Both the position numbers and the translations under genes were made by a program. A stretch of DNA of 64,000 nucleotides from Streptomyces phaeofaciens (GTDB lineage Bacteria > Actinomycetota > Actinomycetes > Streptomycetales > Streptomycetaceae), in NCBI RefSeq assembly GCF_014648915.1, contig NZ_BMSA01000002.1, positions 558,001 to 622,000 of the forward strand, given 5' to 3'. The notes beneath the pieces were generated by a model. It was not told the DNA's origin. It saw nothing but the letters and a program-made list of their open reading frames with translations, and searched no databases. Positions 9,661 to 17,990 of this stretch are shown in pieces (position 1 is the first letter of the stretch; every line of letters starts with the position of its first letter).

Positions 9661-9753
9661 GCTTCCAGTGTGCACCCGAGGTGGCAGTAATTTGAAGGTG
9701 TACGGCAGTCCTGCCACTCACGGTCAGGAGTGTTCGGCGGGACAGTGGTGTCC

Positions 9754-10005
9754 ATGAACACGAACCAGATCGAAGGCCTCGTCGGAATGCTCATGGTCCT
9801 CGGAATCCTCGTCCTCCTGGTCCTCCCCTCCGCGCTCGGCGTGGTGCGCGACCGGCGCGCCGACCGGCAGATCAGGGAGGCCCAGGAGACCCGGGAGACC
9901 CCGAGGGACAGGAAGGGTCAGAAGTCCTCGTCCAGGTCGACCGTGCCCTCCACGGCGACCTGGTACGCCGACGGACGGCGCTCGAAGAAGTTGGTCAGCT
10001 CCTGA
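9754..10005 (+). CDS. Possible small membrane protein overlapping nrdB antisense
   Basis: An 83-codon frame with a strongly hydrophobic segment (LVGMLMVLGILVLLVLPSAL, residues about 9-28) followed by a very polar Arg/Glu-rich tail, the pattern of a single-pass small membrane protein. It sits in the gap between nrdB and nrdS on the opposite strand, and its last 88 bases overlap the 3' end of nrdB. The tail past residue 55 is antisense to nrdB and may not be under its own selection. Unrecognised; could be chance. Confidence 0.45.
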   Translation: MNTNQIEGLVGMLMVLGILVLLVLPSALGVVRDRRADRQIREAQETRETPRDRKGQKSSSRSTVPSTATWYADGRRSKKLVSS

Positions 10006-10934
10006 ACGCCCTGGAGCTCCATGAAGGAGAACGGGTTCTCCGAGCCGTACACCGGAGCGAAGCCGAGCCGTGCCAGACGCTGGTCGGCGACGCACTCCAG
10101 GTACTGCCGCATGGAGTCGGTGTTCATCCCCGGGAGGCCGTCCCCGCACAGGTCACGGGCGAACTGCAGCTCGGCCTCGACGGCCTCCCGCAGCATGTCC
10201 GTCACCTCCTGCTGGAGCTGGTCGTCGAAGAGGTCCGGCTCCTCCTTGCGGACGGTGTCGACCACCTCGAACGCGAAGCTCATGTGCATGGTCTCGTCAC
10301 GGAACACCCAGTTGGTGCCGGTGGCGAGACCGTGCAGCAGACCCCGGCTGCGGAACCAGTAGACGTACGCGAAGGCACCGTAGAAGAACAGGCCCTCGAT
10401 GCACGCGGCGAAGCAGATCAGGTTGAGCAGGAAGCGACGGCGGTCGGCCCTCGACTCCAGACGGTCCAGCTTCTCGACCTCGTTGATCCACTTGAAGCAG
10501 AACTCGGCCTTCTCGCGGATGGAGGGAATGTTCTCCACGGCCGCGAACGCGGCGTTGCGGTCCTCCGGGTCGGGCAGATAGGTGTCCAGCAGCGTCAGAT
10601 AGAACTGGACGTGCACGGCCTCCTCGAACAGCTGACGCGACAGATACAGCCGCGCCTCCGGCGAGTTGATGTGCTTGTACAGCGTCAGCACCAGGTTGTT
10701 CGCGACGATCGAGTCGCCCGTCGCGAAGAACGCCACCAGCCGGCCGATCAGATGCTGTTCCATCGGCGTCAGCTTCGCGAGGTCGGAGACGTCCGAGTGG
10801 AGGTCGACCTCCTCCACGGTCCAGGTGTTCTTGATCGCGTCCCGGTAGCGCTCGTAGAAGTCCGGGTAGCGCATGGGCCGGAGGGTCAGCTCGAAGCCCG
10901 GGTCGAGAAGGTTCTTGGCTTCGGGGGTCATCAC
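9918..10934 (-). CDS. nrdB: Class Ia ribonucleotide reductase small subunit
   Basis: Houses the diiron-tyrosyl radical that starts ribonucleotide reduction by the large subunit. 338 aa. Iron ligands and the radical site are visible: Glu-x-x-His then Tyr in EEAVHVQFY, the acidic ligand region WTVEEVDLHSD, and the second Glu/His pair in RDETMHMSF. The C-terminus, used for docking to NrdA, is VDLDEDF. Starts by ATGA overlap with nrdA, ensuring coupled synthesis. Named nrdM in older Streptomyces papers. Confidence 0.95.
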   Translation of the reverse strand: MMTPEAKNLLDPGFELTLRPMRYPDFYERYRDAIKNTWTVEEVDLHSDVSDLAKLTPMEQHLIGRLVAFFATGDSIVANNLVLTLYKHINSPEARLYLSRQLFEEAVHVQFYLTLLDTYLPDPEDRNAAFAAVENIPSIREKAEFCFKWINEVEKLDRLESRADRRRFLLNLICFAACIEGLFFYGAFAYVYWFRSRGLLHGLATGTNWVFRDETMHMSFAFEVVDTVRKEEPDLFDDQLQQEVTDMLREAVEAELQFARDLCGDGLPGMNTDSMRQYLECVADQRLARLGFAPVYGSENPFSFMELQGVQELTNFFERRPSAYQVAVEGTVDLDEDF

Positions 10935-13288
10935 TGGCAGGCCTCGCAGGACTCGGGGTTCTCAAGGGAGCAGGCGACCGCGTCTTCCGGGGCCGGCTGC
11001 TGGACGGGAATCGCGGCCTGGGCCGCACGGGCGATCCGGGTCGCCGGGCGCGAGCGCAGGTAGTACGTCGTCTTCAGACCCGACTTCCAGGCGTACGCGT
11101 ACATCGAGGAGAGCTTGCCGATGGTCGGCGTCTCCAGGAACAGGTTCAGGGACTGCGCCTGGTCCAGGTACGGCGTGCGGGCGGCGGCCATGTCGATCAG
11201 GCCGCGCTGCGGGATCTCCCACGCCGTGCGGTACAGGGCGCGCACCTCGTCCGGGATCCAGGCGAAGTCCTGCACCGAGCCGCCCGAATCGCGCAGCGCC
11301 TCACGGGTGCGCGCGTCCCAGACGCCCAGCTCCTTGAGGTCCTGCACCAGGTAGGAGTTGACCTGGAGGAACTCGCCGGACAGCGTCTCGCGCTTGAACA
11401 GGTTGGACACCTGCGGCTCGATGCACTCGTACACACCGGCGATGGAGGCGATGGTGGCCGTCGGCGCGATGGCGAGGAGCAGCGAGTTGCGCATCCCGGT
11501 GGCCGCGATCCGCTCGCGCAGCGCCGCCCAGCGCTCCGGCCAGGTGAACTCGACACCGTAGTGGTCGGGGTGCAGGACACCGCGGGCGGTACGGGTCTTC
11601 TCCCAGGCCGGCAGCGGGCCGCTGCGCTCGGCGAGGTCGGCGGAGGCCTCGTACGCGGCGAGCATGATCCGCTCGGCGATCCGCGTCGACAGGGCCCGGG
11701 CCTGCGGGGAGTCGAAGGGCAGCCGCAGCTTGAAGAAGACGTCCTGGAGACCCATCGCGCCCAGGCCCACCGGACGCCAGCGGGCGTTGGAGCGGCCCGC
11801 CTGCTCGGTCGGGTAGAAGTTGATGTCGACGACCCGGTCGAGGAAGGTGACGGCGGTGCGGACGGCGTCGTCCAGCCGCTCCCAGTCGATGTCACCGGAC
11901 CTCGTGTCGACGAACGCGCCGAGGTTGACCGACCCCAGGTTGCAGACCGCCGTCTCGCCGTCGTCCGTGACCTCCAGGATCTCCGTGCAGAGGTTCGAGG
12001 AGTGGATCACCTGGCCCGGCTCGGCCGTCTGGTTGGCGGTGCGGTTGGCCGCGTCCTTGAAGGTCATCCAGCCGTTGCCGGTCTGCGCGAGGGTGCGCAT
12101 CATCCGGCCGTACAGGTCACGGGCCGGGATGGTCTTGCGCGCGAGCCCCTTCGCCTCGGCCGCGCGGTAGGCGGCGTCGAACTCCTCGCCCCACAGGTCG
12201 ACCAGCTCGGGCACGTCCGACGGGGAGAACAGCGACCACTGCCCGTCGGCGTTCACCCGGCGCATGAACTCGTCCGGCACCCAGTGCGCGAGGTTCAGGT
12301 TGTGCGTACGGCGGGCGTCCTCGCCGGTGTTGTCGCGCAGCTCCAGGAACTCCTCGATGTCGGAGTGCCAGGTCTCCAGGTAGACCGCGGCCGCGCCCTT
12401 GCGCCGGCCGCCCTGGTTCACGGCGGCGACCGAGGCGTCCAGGGTCTTCAGGAACGGCACGATGCCGTTGGAGTGGCCGTTGGTGCCGCGGATCAGCGAA
12501 CCGCGGCTGCGGATCCGGGAGTACGACAGGCCGATGCCGCCGGCGTGCTTCGAGAGCCGGGCCACCTGGTGGTAGCGGTCGTAGATCGAGTCCAGCTCGT
12601 CCAGCGGGGAGTCGAGCAGGTAGCACGACGACATCTGCGGGTGCCGGGTGCCGGAGTTGAAGAGGGTGGGGGAGGACGGCAGGTAGTCGAGCCGGCTCAT
12701 GAGCCCGTAGAGCGCGGCGACTTCGTCGACGGAGCGGGGCGTGTCGTCCTCGGCGAGACCGGCGGCGACCCGCAGCAGGAAGTGCTGGGGCGTCTCGACG
12801 ACCTGGCGGGTGTGGGGGTGGCGCAGCAGATAGCGGCTGTGCAGGGTGCGCAGCCCGAAGTAGCCGAAGCGGTCGTCGGCGCCGGTGTCGACCAGCGCGT
12901 CGAGGCGGGCCGCGTGCAGCCGGACGAACTCGGCGGTGCGGTCGGCGACGAGGCCCTCGCGGTGGCCGACGGCGACCGACTCGGTGAACGACGTCACCCC
13001 CTGGGAGGCCGCCTCCGCGGCGATGCTGACGGTCAGCAGCCGGGCGGCCAGCTTCGAGTAGGCGGGGTCCTCGGAGATCAGGCCGGCGGCCGCCTCCGTG
13101 GCCAGCTCGCGCAGCTCCGTCTCGTCCGCCCGCGCGGACCGGCCGCGCAGCGCGGCGGCGGCGACCCGGCCGGGGTCGGCGTCGGGGAGGTCGGCGGTCA
13201 GCTCGGTCAGGGTCCGCAGCAGTGCGGTACCAGGACCGTCGGTGTCCAGCTGGATGGCTGAAGCCGGGTCGGCTGGCGCGATGGTCAC
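10931..13288 (-). CDS. nrdA: Class Ia ribonucleotide reductase large (catalytic) subunit
   Basis: Reduces ribonucleoside diphosphates to deoxyribonucleotides. 785 aa from the GTG at 13288, preceded by GAGGGAGAG. A partial ATP-cone-like region occupies the first ~100 residues (allosteric control). Active-site residues are present: the redox Cys in MSSCYLLDSP, the thiyl-radical loop NLCTE (Asn, Cys, Glu), the partner Cys in AVCNLGSVNL, and a C-terminal swinging CEAC pair (ESCEACQ). The gene is headed by a cobalamin riboswitch and NrdR boxes, so it is expected to be off when B12 supports the class II enzyme. Older name nrdL. Confidence 0.96.
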   Translation of the reverse strand: MTIAPADPASAIQLDTDGPGTALLRTLTELTADLPDADPGRVAAAALRGRSARADETELRELATEAAAGLISEDPAYSKLAARLLTVSIAAEAASQGVTSFTESVAVGHREGLVADRTAEFVRLHAARLDALVDTGADDRFGYFGLRTLHSRYLLRHPHTRQVVETPQHFLLRVAAGLAEDDTPRSVDEVAALYGLMSRLDYLPSSPTLFNSGTRHPQMSSCYLLDSPLDELDSIYDRYHQVARLSKHAGGIGLSYSRIRSRGSLIRGTNGHSNGIVPFLKTLDASVAAVNQGGRRKGAAAVYLETWHSDIEEFLELRDNTGEDARRTHNLNLAHWVPDEFMRRVNADGQWSLFSPSDVPELVDLWGEEFDAAYRAAEAKGLARKTIPARDLYGRMMRTLAQTGNGWMTFKDAANRTANQTAEPGQVIHSSNLCTEILEVTDDGETAVCNLGSVNLGAFVDTRSGDIDWERLDDAVRTAVTFLDRVVDINFYPTEQAGRSNARWRPVGLGAMGLQDVFFKLRLPFDSPQARALSTRIAERIMLAAYEASADLAERSGPLPAWEKTRTARGVLHPDHYGVEFTWPERWAALRERIAATGMRNSLLLAIAPTATIASIAGVYECIEPQVSNLFKRETLSGEFLQVNSYLVQDLKELGVWDARTREALRDSGGSVQDFAWIPDEVRALYRTAWEIPQRGLIDMAAARTPYLDQAQSLNLFLETPTIGKLSSMYAYAWKSGLKTTYYLRSRPATRIARAAQAAIPVQQPAPEDAVACSLENPESCEACQ

Positions 13289-13299
13289 GTGGGGCTCTC

Positions 13300-13530
13300 C
13301 CTCGCTCGGCAGTGGGCCTGGCGGAGGGCAGGAGGCAGCACGCGAGCGCGCACGGCGTCGCGGTCCACCGGCCCACTCCACGAGGCCCGGACGGCAAGCA
13401 CCCGAACCGGACGGCCGGGTGCGCTGTCGACAGGTCCTCGGACTGACTCCTGTGCACAGATATGCACAAGTACACCGTTGCGGGACAGTTCCGGATTCGC
13501 ACCGGATTCCCCTGCGGCGACAGCGAGCAT
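13300..13530 (-). promoter_or_regulatory. Cobalamin (B12) riboswitch in nrdABS leader
   Basis: Read on the minus strand, the leader has the canonical aptamer core: GGGAATCCGGTGCGAATCC (13512-13494), CCCGCAACGG (13485-13476), the B12 box GGAGTCAGTCCGAGGACCTG (13450-13431) and a CCCACTGCC element (13316-13308) close to the nrdA ribosome site. B12 control of nrdABS is established for S. coelicolor; adenosylcobalamin lowers class Ia expression when the B12-dependent class II enzyme can work. I infer the same here from motif order. The exact aptamer ends were not modelled. Confidence 0.92.
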
Positions 13531-13531
13531 G

Positions 13532-13578
13532 AGCATACATCTTGTGCCCGCCTGTCGTGCCACCCCCAGATGTTGTGT
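13532..13578 (-). promoter_or_regulatory. nrdABS promoter with two NrdR boxes
   Basis: Two 16-bp NrdR-box-like sequences on the minus strand, ACACAACATCTGGGGG (13578-13563) and GCACAAGATGTATGCT (13547-13532), start exactly 31 bp apart, three helical turns, as expected for paired NrdR repressor sites. The proximal box contains a TATGCT -10-like hexamer, so repressor binding would occlude the promoter. The transcript would begin just before the riboswitch. Confidence 0.7.
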
Positions 13579-13588
13579 CGGGGCGGTG

Positions 13589-14095
13589 TCAGAGCGTCAA
13601 CTGATAGGTGAGGAGAGTGATGTCGTCCCACTCCGGCACGGGATTCCAGTCCCGCTCGGGTGTGCGGACGAAGCCGAGACGTTCATAGATGCGGTGGGCC
13701 GAGCGCATGGACCGCTGGGTCGAAAGGATCACCCTCACGCACCCCTCGACGGCCCGCGCACGCTCGACGCAGGAGCGGACCAGTGCCTCACCGGCACCCC
13801 GCCCGCGGGCGGCACGATCGACGGCGAGCATCCGGATCTCGGCCTCACCGGGCACCGCCAGATCGGCCATCGGCCCGGGGCCCGGCACGAAGGTCACTCC
13901 GCCGAGAAGACACCCGCCCTCCACGGCGACGAGAACCTCGGCCGCCCCGGCCCGCTTCGCCACGTCCCGCAGCTCGACCAGATACGCGTCGCTCTCCCCG
14001 AAGTCGAGCAGACCGTCGTCCAGGTAGGCCCGCGCGGTGATCTCCCCGAGCGCCGCGAACTCCCCGCGCTCCACCCGCCGTATCACGATGTCCAT
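13589..14095 (-). CDS. GNAT family N-acetyltransferase
   Basis: A 168-aa single-domain acetyltransferase that transfers acetyl from acetyl-CoA to an unknown amine. The core beta-strand and pyrophosphate-binding loop are in EIRMLAVDRAARGRGAGEAL, and the C-terminal IYERLGFVRT is the typical motif B. The ATG at 14095 was chosen over an upstream in-frame codon because the conserved fold starts at IVIRRVERGE. It lies upstream of nrdA but ends 300 bases before it, with the nrd promoter between, so it is a separate unit. Substrate not predictable. Confidence 0.85.
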   Translation of the reverse strand: MDIVIRRVERGEFAALGEITARAYLDDGLLDFGESDAYLVELRDVAKRAGAAEVLVAVEGGCLLGGVTFVPGPGPMADLAVPGEAEIRMLAVDRAARGRGAGEALVRSCVERARAVEGCVRVILSTQRSMRSAHRIYERLGFVRTPERDWNPVPEWDDITLLTYQLTL

Positions 14096-14270
14096 GCCGC
14101 CGAGTGTGCCGGACGCCCGGGTCGTGCGGCCGGGTGATTTTCGCCGGGGGCGGCCGGGTTGCGGTGCGTGCCGGGAGTGATTCCATGGAAGGAGGCGTCG
14201 GCGCTCCGCGGATCCTCCGTCCCGAGAAGCACTCTCGGAACCCGCAAGGAACCCGCAAGGAGAACGCGCC

Positions 14271-17200
14271 ATGACGAGCGTCGTGCGTCACCCGCCGGGC
14301 AAGGACCGACCCCGCGCCGCGCCGATGGCGACCCTGGACGTCCGGCGGGCGGGAAACCGGGTCGGACACGGCCTCATGGGCCGCTGGCACAGCCTGACGA
14401 TCCGTCTGGAGGCCCGCCGCGGGTCCACCCGGCCCAGGAAGTGGCGCCGCTACGTCTCCTACGCCAACGTCACCAGGATGATCTGGCTCGTCGCCGTGCT
14501 GGCACTGCTCGCCTGGGTCGGGGAGGGCCTGTTCATTCTCATCACGCACCAGACGACCGGCTTCGAGGAATGGCGGCAGGGCAACGAGGGGTTCGAGACC
14601 GTCTTCAAGTTCGTCGGCCCGATCCTCGGCGCCTCGATCGCCGCCACGCTCTTCCTGTTCTGGTGGTACCGCTGGACCAAACGGCGCTACCTCACCAAGG
14701 CGCTACGGGATCCCCGCCAGTTGGTGCCCACCGCGGGGCACGACACCGCCGAGATCGTGGGCCGCGAGGAGATCGCCCAGGTCATCGCCGAACGGCTGCG
14801 GGAGCGCGACACCCGTCGGCCCTATCTGCTCGTCGGCGGCGTCGGCGCGGGCAAGACCGCCGTCCTCGTACGGCTCACCGAACTCCTGGCCCACCAGAAC
14901 GCCGTACCGGTTCCGATCCGGCTGCGGGACGCCGTCGACGGGTCCGACCTGAACTTCGAACGCCTCGCCAGACGGCGCTTCGCCGAGGAGGCGCCCAAAG
15001 GCATCCTGGCGCGCGGCAAGACCGACCGGGTCTGGCAGCAGCTCCTCGCCGACGACAAGCCGGTGGTCCTCGCCGACGGCCTCGAAGAGGCCCTCCTCGA
15101 CGACGGTCAGGGCCACAACCGGGACAACATCATCCGCCGGGCCATCGAGCGCGCCCACGAGGAGAAACTGCCCCTGGTCATCGCCTCACGCCCGCACAGC
15201 CCGCTGGAGAGCACCTCCGCCGCGATCGTCGAACTGGAACCGCTCAGCGAGGAGGCGGCGCTGCGCTTCGTCGAAGCCGGCGTACCGGAGACCGACGAGC
15301 GGCTCGTGGACTGGATCGTGGAGACGGCGGAGGTGACCGAGTCACCGATCTACCTCCACATCGCCCGCGAACTCCACCGGCACGGAGCCCTGGAGCACGA
15401 ACGCCCGGACGACGACCCCCAGCACCTGGGCACACGGGGCCGCGACCGGGCCGCCCTGCGCCTGTGGCTGCTTCGGACCTGGGACGAGGCGCTGTGCCGG
15501 GGGACACTGCGCGAGGACGTCGCGCTGACCCCGCGCGAGCGCCGCGACACCCTGGAGGTGGTCTCGGCCCTCGCCTGCCTCGGACTGCTCCAGGACAGCC
15601 TGGAGGTCGGCTTCGCGGAGCTGCTCCACCCGGACGTCCACCATCCCGGCGCGGGGCGTCGGGCCCGGGCCCGGGCCGAGCACCTGTGGGCCGGCCGACG
15701 CGGCTTCGACCGGTACGGCAGGCGCGGCAACGGCCTGACCGAATGGCACCGTCAGAAGATCTGGAACGCGCTCGGCGAGCGCCTCGGCGACGAGGAGAGC
15801 CGGCGGCTGCGCGAGGGCAACCTCGACCAGTGCCGCGCCGCCCTCGCCCGCTACGCGGCCCGCGCGCACCAGCTCGAACTCGTGGAGGGCACCGCGCGCA
15901 GAGTCCGCTTTCCGCACAGCATCATCCAGGCCTACTTCGGCTACCGCGTGCTGAACCACCTGGGCGAGCGGGGCGTCGGCGAGCTGGTCGAGCGGGCGCT
16001 CCAGCCGCCCGGACCCAGCCGTGAACTGCTCATCGCCCTGGTGCTGCTGTCCCGTCGACGGGCGGCGGCGCGCCCCGCGCCCGGCGGCGGCGTCCGAGCC
16101 GAGGTGCGCAAGGAACTTGCGGGGCTGGTGCGGCAGACCCCCGTGCGGGGCCGACCCCTGGCCCATCGGCTGTGCTCGGCCGCGGACCGCCGCACCGACG
16201 ACCCGAAGGCCCTCGACCTCTACGCGGCGGCCCTGGAGATCGCGAGCGTGGACGACGACCCGAAGCTGCTGGGCACCATCATCAGGGCCGTGCGCGAGCG
16301 CTGGTCCGGGATCAAGGGCGACCGGCGCACCCTGGAGGACGCCAAGCTGAGGCTGCTCAGGCAAGTGGGAGCCGCGCTGCGCAAGGTCTCCGACCGGACG
16401 GACACCACCCCTCTGTACTGGCAGCTCTTCCGGCTGGGCATCGAAGAGCCCTCCTACTCCATCCGCCTGGCCGTCGCCCAGGAGTTCGGTACCGGCGGCA
16501 ACGCGGCGTTCGCCGTGATCCGCGAACGCGTCGGCCTGAACAGCGATCCCGTCAAGGAGTACAACGACCGGCTCGACAGGCTGAAGGCATGGAAGCGAGG
16601 GGAATACGAGTCATGGGCCGCGCGCATGGGGCGGGCCAGGGCGGCCGGTCCCTCGTCGCGGGCCGCGTCGTCCGAGAGCGTCAGACGGCTGCAACAGGAC
16701 CGGAAGGTACTGAACCGACGCTATCGCGAGCAACGGGTCGATCTCTTCCGGGAGTTCGTGATGCGGGCCTGGATGGTCCCCATGCTGCTGGGCTCCGTCG
16801 ACGAGGCCCACCGCGACGAGGCCCGGGAACGCCTCACCAAGTGGCTGCGTCACCTCGACCCGAACTTCACCGGCGGTGCCCCTGATCTGCCGCTCGCCCT
16901 CGAGGCCGCGCTGGCCCAGGGCTTCAAGTACGCGGCCAACCGGCGCCACCGGCACCCGTACACCGATCCGGGCGGCCGCGCCGACCTGATCCGGCAGGCG
17001 GAGACCGTCCTCCAGCAGTCCCGGTGCTGGTACGCGCAGCTCAGCCTCCTCCAGGCACTGTGCCTGTGGGAGCTCGCGGACAGTGCCGGCGGCCCTGACC
17101 CGCGGGGACCCGCCGCCTCGGGGCGCAACGGCGGCCGCTCCGACGGACACGAGCCGTTCCAGCCGCTCGGCGGAGCCGCCGCCGTACGGACCGTGCGGCG

Positions 17201-17897
17201 CTGGCTGTCGATGGCGGGCACGGTGAACGCCTCGCCGGGGCGGTCCGACGCCCGTGGTGAGCCGGCCCGGCGGTGCCTGCATCCGTTCGTCGCCGAGGCC
17301 GGGGACCTGGTGGCCCTCGCCCTGGAGACCGGGCAGCCCGAGCGGTTCCTGTGGATCGACGAGAAAGGTGTCGCCGACAACATCGGCTCACGCGCGGACA
17401 ACGCCGGGGGATACCGCAGGCACAGCCTGTGGATCGCGCCGTCGGTCGGCTGGAGCACCCTCGACCCGCGTGCCCAGCGCCTCGTCGCCGACGTCCTGGT
17501 CATGCTGAACCTCATCGAGCGGGACGGGCACCCGGACGAGGTCGAGGAGCGGCTCGCCCGTGCGGAGCAGCCCGGTATGCCGCTGCCGCCGTGCATCCGC
17601 AGGGACCGGGAACCGCTGCAGCCCGGACTGCGGATCGGCATGTCCACCCCGCCCGCACCGGGGTCGGGCTGTCTGCCCGACTGCAAGTTCCAGCTCTGCC
17701 CGTACCCTCCCAGGGGCTGGGTTCCCCGGGGAGAGATCCGCGAGCCGTTCTGCCGCCAGCAGCAGGCCCTGCTGCCCGGCAGCGTGCGGCGCTGGCTGCC
17801 CAGGGGGCTGCGCAGGAAGACACCGCACTGGGTCGGCATGCGCGTCCGTGAACTGGACCGCTTCTGGGACGCGATGGCAGGCCGGACCCGCGACTAG
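14271..17897 (+). CDS. Membrane-anchored STAND/NACHT-like P-loop NTPase
   Basis: A 1208-aa protein with two membrane segments (about 69-92 and 112-132) followed by a P-loop NTPase: Walker A GGVGAGKT at 189-196, Walker B VVLADGLEE near 265-273, and a sensor-like IASRPHSPL near 304. This resembles NACHT/STAND switch ATPases. After about residue 450 there is a long helical region with no repeats or effector domain I recognise, ending in a Cys cluster (CLPDCKFQLC, about 1134-1143). AAGGAG precedes the ATG. It stands alone between a GNAT gene and a symporter. STAND proteins often serve in signalling or defence; that role is only a possibility here. Confidence 0.8.
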   Translation: MTSVVRHPPGKDRPRAAPMATLDVRRAGNRVGHGLMGRWHSLTIRLEARRGSTRPRKWRRYVSYANVTRMIWLVAVLALLAWVGEGLFILITHQTTGFEEWRQGNEGFETVFKFVGPILGASIAATLFLFWWYRWTKRRYLTKALRDPRQLVPTAGHDTAEIVGREEIAQVIAERLRERDTRRPYLLVGGVGAGKTAVLVRLTELLAHQNAVPVPIRLRDAVDGSDLNFERLARRRFAEEAPKGILARGKTDRVWQQLLADDKPVVLADGLEEALLDDGQGHNRDNIIRRAIERAHEEKLPLVIASRPHSPLESTSAAIVELEPLSEEAALRFVEAGVPETDERLVDWIVETAEVTESPIYLHIARELHRHGALEHERPDDDPQHLGTRGRDRAALRLWLLRTWDEALCRGTLREDVALTPRERRDTLEVVSALACLGLLQDSLEVGFAELLHPDVHHPGAGRRARARAEHLWAGRRGFDRYGRRGNGLTEWHRQKIWNALGERLGDEESRRLREGNLDQCRAALARYAARAHQLELVEGTARRVRFPHSIIQAYFGYRVLNHLGERGVGELVERALQPPGPSRELLIALVLLSRRRAAARPAPGGGVRAEVRKELAGLVRQTPVRGRPLAHRLCSAADRRTDDPKALDLYAAALEIASVDDDPKLLGTIIRAVRERWSGIKGDRRTLEDAKLRLLRQVGAALRKVSDRTDTTPLYWQLFRLGIEEPSYSIRLAVAQEFGTGGNAAFAVIRERVGLNSDPVKEYNDRLDRLKAWKRGEYESWAARMGRARAAGPSSRAASSESVRRLQQDRKVLNRRYREQRVDLFREFVMRAWMVPMLLGSVDEAHRDEARERLTKWLRHLDPNFTGGAPDLPLALEAALAQGFKYAANRRHRHPYTDPGGRADLIRQAETVLQQSRCWYAQLSLLQALCLWELADSAGGPDPRGPAASGRNGGRSDGHEPFQPLGGAAAVRTVRRWLSMAGTVNASPGRSDARGEPARRCLHPFVAEAGDLVALALETGQPERFLWIDEKGVADNIGSRADNAGGYRRHSLWIAPSVGWSTLDPRAQRLVADVLVMLNLIERDGHPDEVEERLARAEQPGMPLPPCIRRDREPLQPGLRIGMSTPPAPGSGCLPDCKFQLCPYPPRGWVPRGEIREPFCRQQQALLPGSVRRWLPRGLRRKTPHWVGMRVRELDRFWDAMAGRTRD

Positions 17898-17940
17898 GAC
17901 CCGGCCGGCGGGGTCAGGCCCCAGCCGTGGGGAAACACGA

Positions 17941-17973
17941 ACGGCCGGACAGGTCCAGTACCTGTCCGGCCGT
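17941..17973. terminator. Bidirectional hairpin terminator
   Basis: A perfect 14-bp stem (ACGGCCGGACAGGT and its complement) with a 5-base loop between the convergent NTPase and symporter genes. Confidence 0.85.
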
Positions 17974-17990
17974 GCACGTGCCGATGAGGT

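Noticed and set aside
11561..13261. 566-codon plus-strand frame opposite nrdA
   Set aside because: Shadow of nrdA; all recognised motifs are in the minus-strand frame.
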